Part shown: positions 29,801-35,800 of the stretch, one piece after another
How the letters are laid out: each line of letters begins with the position of its first letter
Position numbering within the stretch: the first letter of the stretch is position 1
Assembly (NCBI GenBank): GCA_963669155.1
Contig: OZ022588.1
Coordinates: 19,109,938-19,173,937 of the forward strand
Direction: 5' to 3'
Source of the DNA: Arbacia lixula
Lineage: Eukaryota; Echinodermata; Echinoidea; Arbacioida; Arbaciidae
Length of the DNA stretch: 64,000 nucleotides
Position numbers and translations under genes: made by a program
Notes under the pieces: generated by a model
Databases searched by the model: none
Told to the model about the DNA's origin: nothing
Seen by the model: the letters and a program-made list of their open reading frames with translations, nothing else

Positions 29801-32800
29801 CTAACTCTGACCCTAATTCTAACCCTAGACAACTTCTTTGCCGTTGAATTCTTCCAAAAAAGTGATACTTCTCAGTATCAGCACAGCCTAAAATGCAAGG
29901 CGAAGATTTCTTCCATTCCCGAAACAAACAAACAAACAAACAAACAAAAAACCTCGAAAAGTGCCAACTCTGGATCAAGGCATGTGGAAGAAAAGACTTG
30001 ACAACAGACAAAATTAGGAAGACAGCTACATTTGCTCCAAGTATTTTTTTTATGGGAATGGCCGGCCGACAACAGATCACCCAACCCGAATACCTGCCGC
30101 TGCACCACAGTCTCGCAGTGCCAAACAAGTAAGACAGCAAAAGCCGTGCGGCCAGCTCCCAGAGAGAGAGCTAGTAGCCATTGACCCGCTTCCCAAATAA
30201 CAGAAAGTTCCTGAACAATCTATCAGTTTGATGAACACATAGTCACATACCCCATTAAATAACAAGATAATATCGTGTAACTGCAACTTCATACAGTATA
30301 CCTTATTATGAATTCACGATGTAAGTTGTATGTAAGTATGTGAAACTATTCCTTCCCATACGTTTGCATTCATTTTTTTTAGAGGATTATATTTGCATCT
30401 TCACGTAGCGAAAGCTCCACACTGTGGGACGGGCCGGTGAGGTCCGGGTCCGTCCGACGCAAGGTGTTCACACTGCTACATTTGCTCCAAGTATTTTTTT
30501 TATGGGAATGGCCGGCCGACAACAGATCACCCAACCCGAATACCTGCCGCTGCACCACAGTCTCGCAGTGCCAAACAAGTAAGACATCAAAAGCCGTGCG
30601 GCCAGCTCCCAGAGAGAGAGCTAGTAGCCATCGACCCGCTTCCCAAATAACAGAAAGTTCCTGAACAATCTATCAGTTTGATGAACATATAGTCACATAC
30701 CCCATTAAATAACAAGATAATATCGTGTAACTGCAACTTCATACAGTATACCTTATTATGAATTCACGATGTAAGTTGTATGTAAGTATGTGAAACTATT
30801 CCTTCCCATACGTTTGCATTCATTTTTTTTAGAGGATTATATTTGCATCTTCACGTAGCGAAAGCTCCACGCTGTGGGACGGGCCGGTGAGGTCCGGGTC
30901 CGTCCGACGCAAGGTGTTCACACTGCTACTGCTTTCGCTAGCTGCAAAAGCCGACCCTTCGAATACCCGGTGGTAGAAACATCCTTATCCTTCAAAAAAA
31001 TCCTGGAGCTGCTTGACAGTCATGCCGTCAAGAGTTCCTGTTGATGTCGATGACATCACAGAATTCCCTCTCATAAAAAAACACTCTTTCAGGTAAAATA
31101 AGACTGAAAATAAAACGAAAACCTCTGAAGACCCGCTAGATTCGCAGACAACGATATACGGACAAGATGGCGAGGAGCGCTAAGCTTGACCGAGGAAGCA
31201 ACAGTAACTATGAATGACGTCATTTTGCATACATTACAAAAACGGTTTATTGGCAAGGTACATACTGTACATACATGTAGTCAACTGATAATGAATCCAT
31301 TCCGAGAATCATTGTCATTTTACTTTTGGTCTAGACCTTTAATAGTCTTTGACATGTAAACAACTTAATGAGCTGTTTTCGTAATGCACATGTATACACA
31401 ACTTTCCCCCTGATAGCCTAATTACCCATTATGACATTCACCTGTAATTCGTAATTCAATTTCAATGGGTGGAATGCACTCTTAATCTATTCGTTGTTGC
31501 TACTCAGACAAACGTCTGACAAGCTTTGGGGTTACATGAATAAAGATTACATACATGTATGTACATAACAATAATGGTCTATTGACATTAATTTTTTACT
31601 TAGATTTTTCACATATCTTTGCCAAAATACAACCAATCATGCCATTGCGTTTTATTTGTCCATCAAGTCTCAATGAATTGCGTCAAATATTAATTACACT
31701 TGAGGCATAAACAGTGATATTTAAAAGTTTGACTGTGGACTATGGCATTTTAAACTATAAACTTCATATGAATAACAATAAGTCATTGTCCTTTTATTAC
31801 ATAAACAGTCATATTTCAGGCTTTGCTCTATTACACTGACATATAGCAGCTACATGTGACTTCTAATATTCACACAACAGGTGTTAATACATACTACTTG
31901 TACAGTATTATGGAAATGAGTAAGTTGACCATGAACTGTTGGCAGTGTATGATGTGATGAAACAATGAAGTATACAATATGCATTACAGAATTGCGCCAT
32001 ACATGTATGCTCTAGTCTATACATTCATGGGAGTCAACGCCCGTTTATGATCAGAGCAGCCACTTTGCTTCAGATCAAATGTAAATAATATGGATTTAAA
32101 AATTCATAGTCACACACATAAATCTTTGAAAAGATGATATCTGCCATACTTTTAACAAGTTTCTCTCTTCCATCATCATCAAGGTTTTAAGTCTGTTTTT
32201 TTCCACTTTGTGGGGTTGGAAATTTCCTTGATGGCTCTCCTCTATACTGTCCTGTTATTTGCGTCAGTGTAGGTAATGTTCAACACTTTTCTGTCTTCTT
32301 TGATTGTTTCTTCCCATGTCTTGCAAGGTCTCCCATGTAGATTCCTCCAAACAACTGTGCAATTTAGTATTCTCTAGAGCCAGTGGGTCTCTTCTCTCCT
32401 AGCCACATGACCATACAATCTCAGCCTGCTCTTTCTCATCACCTGTCCTACATTTTAATATACACTTTAATACATTTTTATTATCTTTGTCTTTGCCTTT
32501 GTCTTTGTCTTTATCTTATCTAAAAGTGTTTAAAAATACACACAGTTGAGGCCCCATATCATTATTTTTGAAAAGTGATTTTAAGCAGATGTAGCGATAG
32601 TCCTCACAGCATACAATGTTCATGTCTAATTATGTTTGCAGTCAACATACTTTGCATGTCAAAAAATATATTTTGTAAAAACCATGGAAAAAGGAAGAAA
32701 ATACTGAATGTAAGAACTGACAAAAGTAGAACTAGAAACTGAATATAAGCAGAATTATATCTTTAATGAAAAGTACACAGGCTCAGCAAAGAATGGGTAA

Positions 32801-35800
32801 CAGGAAATGGGTAGAACTTCTCAAGAATGATTCACTCATATCAATGGAATGCCATTCTGCCATTCCAATTTGATACTATAAAAACAATAACATCATCACT
32901 ATTAAACAAAATCTGTACCAAGTGTTAACCGCAAAACAGACCTGCTATGATTGCTATGTACGATTTTTCAAATTCAATAGCCTAAACAAACCTCATGTTT
33001 TTTTTTCTGAAAATTATTGAAGCATGCCTTTGTGCATGTTATACATTAATGATATTAAAACTTACGAAGGGATGAATGATCTGCGATGTAGTGGGCCGAC
33101 AGTGCAACGAAACAGGAGTAGAAGTTCTCATACTTATCATCATGTTTCAGGATGTCTTGTTTGCTGTAAAAACAAAGGAAGAAATTGATAATTGTGTCTG
33201 ATGGTAACATGTACAATTTGTCATGATTCAGAATAGACCACCTACATGTATTGGGGATGGGCAAGCATAGATCTAGGAGAGTACAATTCACAAGGGCCTT
33301 TGGAAAAGATCACAAAAGTGGAAGTGGAGCCTTACATGTTAGATCTTTATTCCAAAGCACCCCTATCTAATCACATGATGGGGCATGTTTAATTAACAAC
33401 AATTAAAACTGAAACAGTACGATGGGAGTCCACTGTCTACACACCAAAGCACTTGGGTACTATTTTGAACTGTTAAATAGCAGTTTGGTGACAATTTTTT
33501 TCTCAATTTCAGGTGATGACTGAATGGTCTGCAAATCCAATGACAAATGTGTTTGTCTGCCCAAGATTAAACTTCAAAATTTTTGGTATTCTAAAAAATC
33601 TTAAGAAGATGATACCATTGTACATGTTGTACTGTGTACATGTCAAACGATTCGCTGATATATCTTTGCTCAAGTGACAATACTGGCAATTCTGACGCTT
33701 ACGGTTACGGGAAAAAAAAATCACACCCTGTCACTGGACAAGAAATTTTAAATGCCCCTACTAGTTCCTAAAGGATTATAGCAACTTGTTAAGACTAAAA
33801 CTAGAGTATTTTTTTATTTCTCCCCAGCCATTTTCCCATGCAATGTACCAAACTAAAACGTTGATGCTTTTTCCAATACTAACTCAGTGATAGTGTAGGA
33901 CCCACGCCTTTGGCGTGGGGTTCCTAAGTCGTAGAGCTACTCTAACTTGATCTTTTTAATTTCATGCAATCCCCAAATGTATCAAAGCCAAAGGCAAAAA
34001 TTGCTATTGCATCTTCATGCTCTTCGCACTCGTACTTGTAACTGTACACTCGGCACTGGACAAGCAGATTCCATGTCAACTTGCACCATGACCAAGTCGC
34101 ACCACTACCAACTCGCCCCAAATTTGGTCAAGTCGCCCTACTTTTTGGTCAAGTCGCCCCACTTTTTGGACAAGTTGTCCCATTTTTTTGGTCAAGTCGC
34201 TCCACTTTTCTTTACATGAATTCTCATAATTATTGAACTTTATACCTGATTTTTTTCATAAATGGTTTGAAAAATGTATATTTCACATCATGTATACCAA
34301 AGAATTAGGAAAAACTCTAACAAATGAGAGAAAAAAGGGCTAATTCTGATCGTAGGTTTCCCATGTTCATGGCGATCCCGTTCCAATTTTCTGAGTCGAC
34401 CCACTTTTGGGTCATGCTGGACATGTTTTTTTCTTGACATGAATTCTTCGTAATTTTTTGCTTTAGTCCTCCATTTCTTCTATCATTGATTCAGGAAATG
34501 CTCATGTAGGGATGGTCATAACATGAATGATTTGCATATCATGAATAGTTATCAGTTAGTTATTGTTTACTTATTTGAATATTCAAGAATACCTTATTAT
34601 GTTAATTGTATAACTTCATGAATATTTAGTCCTTGTTGATCTACCATTCATTTACAAATTGAGAACATTAAAAACTGGCAGTTAGCCTGTAGTTCTTCAA
34701 CCAGCAAACATCATGTCTCCTGACCACGTATGTATGTTGCCTGCAAGAGTGTGCTAGGAAACTGTACAGAACCCAATACTACATTCATATATGACTATAT
34801 TTCCTAAAAAATAGAAAGGAATAAATAAACGTGAACTTTTTCGGTCAAAATCTGATATCTCCCGCCACGAAAGACTGTGCTCTTCTGCGTCCACATATCA
34901 TCTGAAATAAATCCTCCACTTTTTCTACATTTCTTGCTGAAATGATTAATTAAGCTCACACTTGTTGTAGTTAAACTTTAAGACATCTGTTAGCAAACCA
35001 GCAATTTGAAAATGACAGCAATATTTAGTCATAAATCAATTAAATCTGATGGTGATGTTCTATGTAAATCTGCCTAAGCTTCTATTTGGCTTTTGATTTA
35101 TAACATTTTACAAAGGCGCAGTTGTGCCACAAAAGGGTTTTATGAGCCCATGTTTAGATCTATGAATATGCGGTATTGACTAATTTTATGAAATTCTGGA
35201 GTGGACAACGACAATCATCGCACAATTATAAGCCTGGCTTGTCAGCTGCTATGATAGCTCCGGGTAGCCGCACGCAGCCACCACAGTCGGCTACCCATTA
35301 CTCGCTAAACCCAAACCGCTCGGATCGGCTCCATTATATAGCTGACCGCGATGCGTGGCTTGCGGACACAGCATCCCGTTCACGTACTTTACATCAGAAC
35401 ATGACTCAGCCGTGCTTCGCCGTTCGCATGCGCCCATCGCACGCTCGCAGTTAAGTCCGATTGCCAATTTTTTTATGCATGTATGCCTGACATAACAATA
35501 GGATGGCTGATCTCGTGCGGACTCAGCAACCCACCGGAATATACGCTAAGCGAGTACCGGCAGAGCGTTGATTAATCATCAGCAAATATGCGAATTTTGT
35601 GTACAGTGTAGCGGCATTATCTGTGGCTAAGATACGATGCTAAAATCTTGTTTAAATGTTTCTTGTTATTTTGCCAAAATTAATGATTTCTATGGATTGT
35701 CAAAAGTGCAAACAAGAATATGTGGTGAGCATTTGTATTTTGAAGTTGTTTTAATATTTTGTGGGCGTCCCTAACTTGGTCGTAGTGCGACTTGACTGGC

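Noticed and set aside
29754-29830. Chromosome end
   Set aside because: Telomere-like repeats are short, degenerate and internal to UBR4 intron 2, so they are interstitial.
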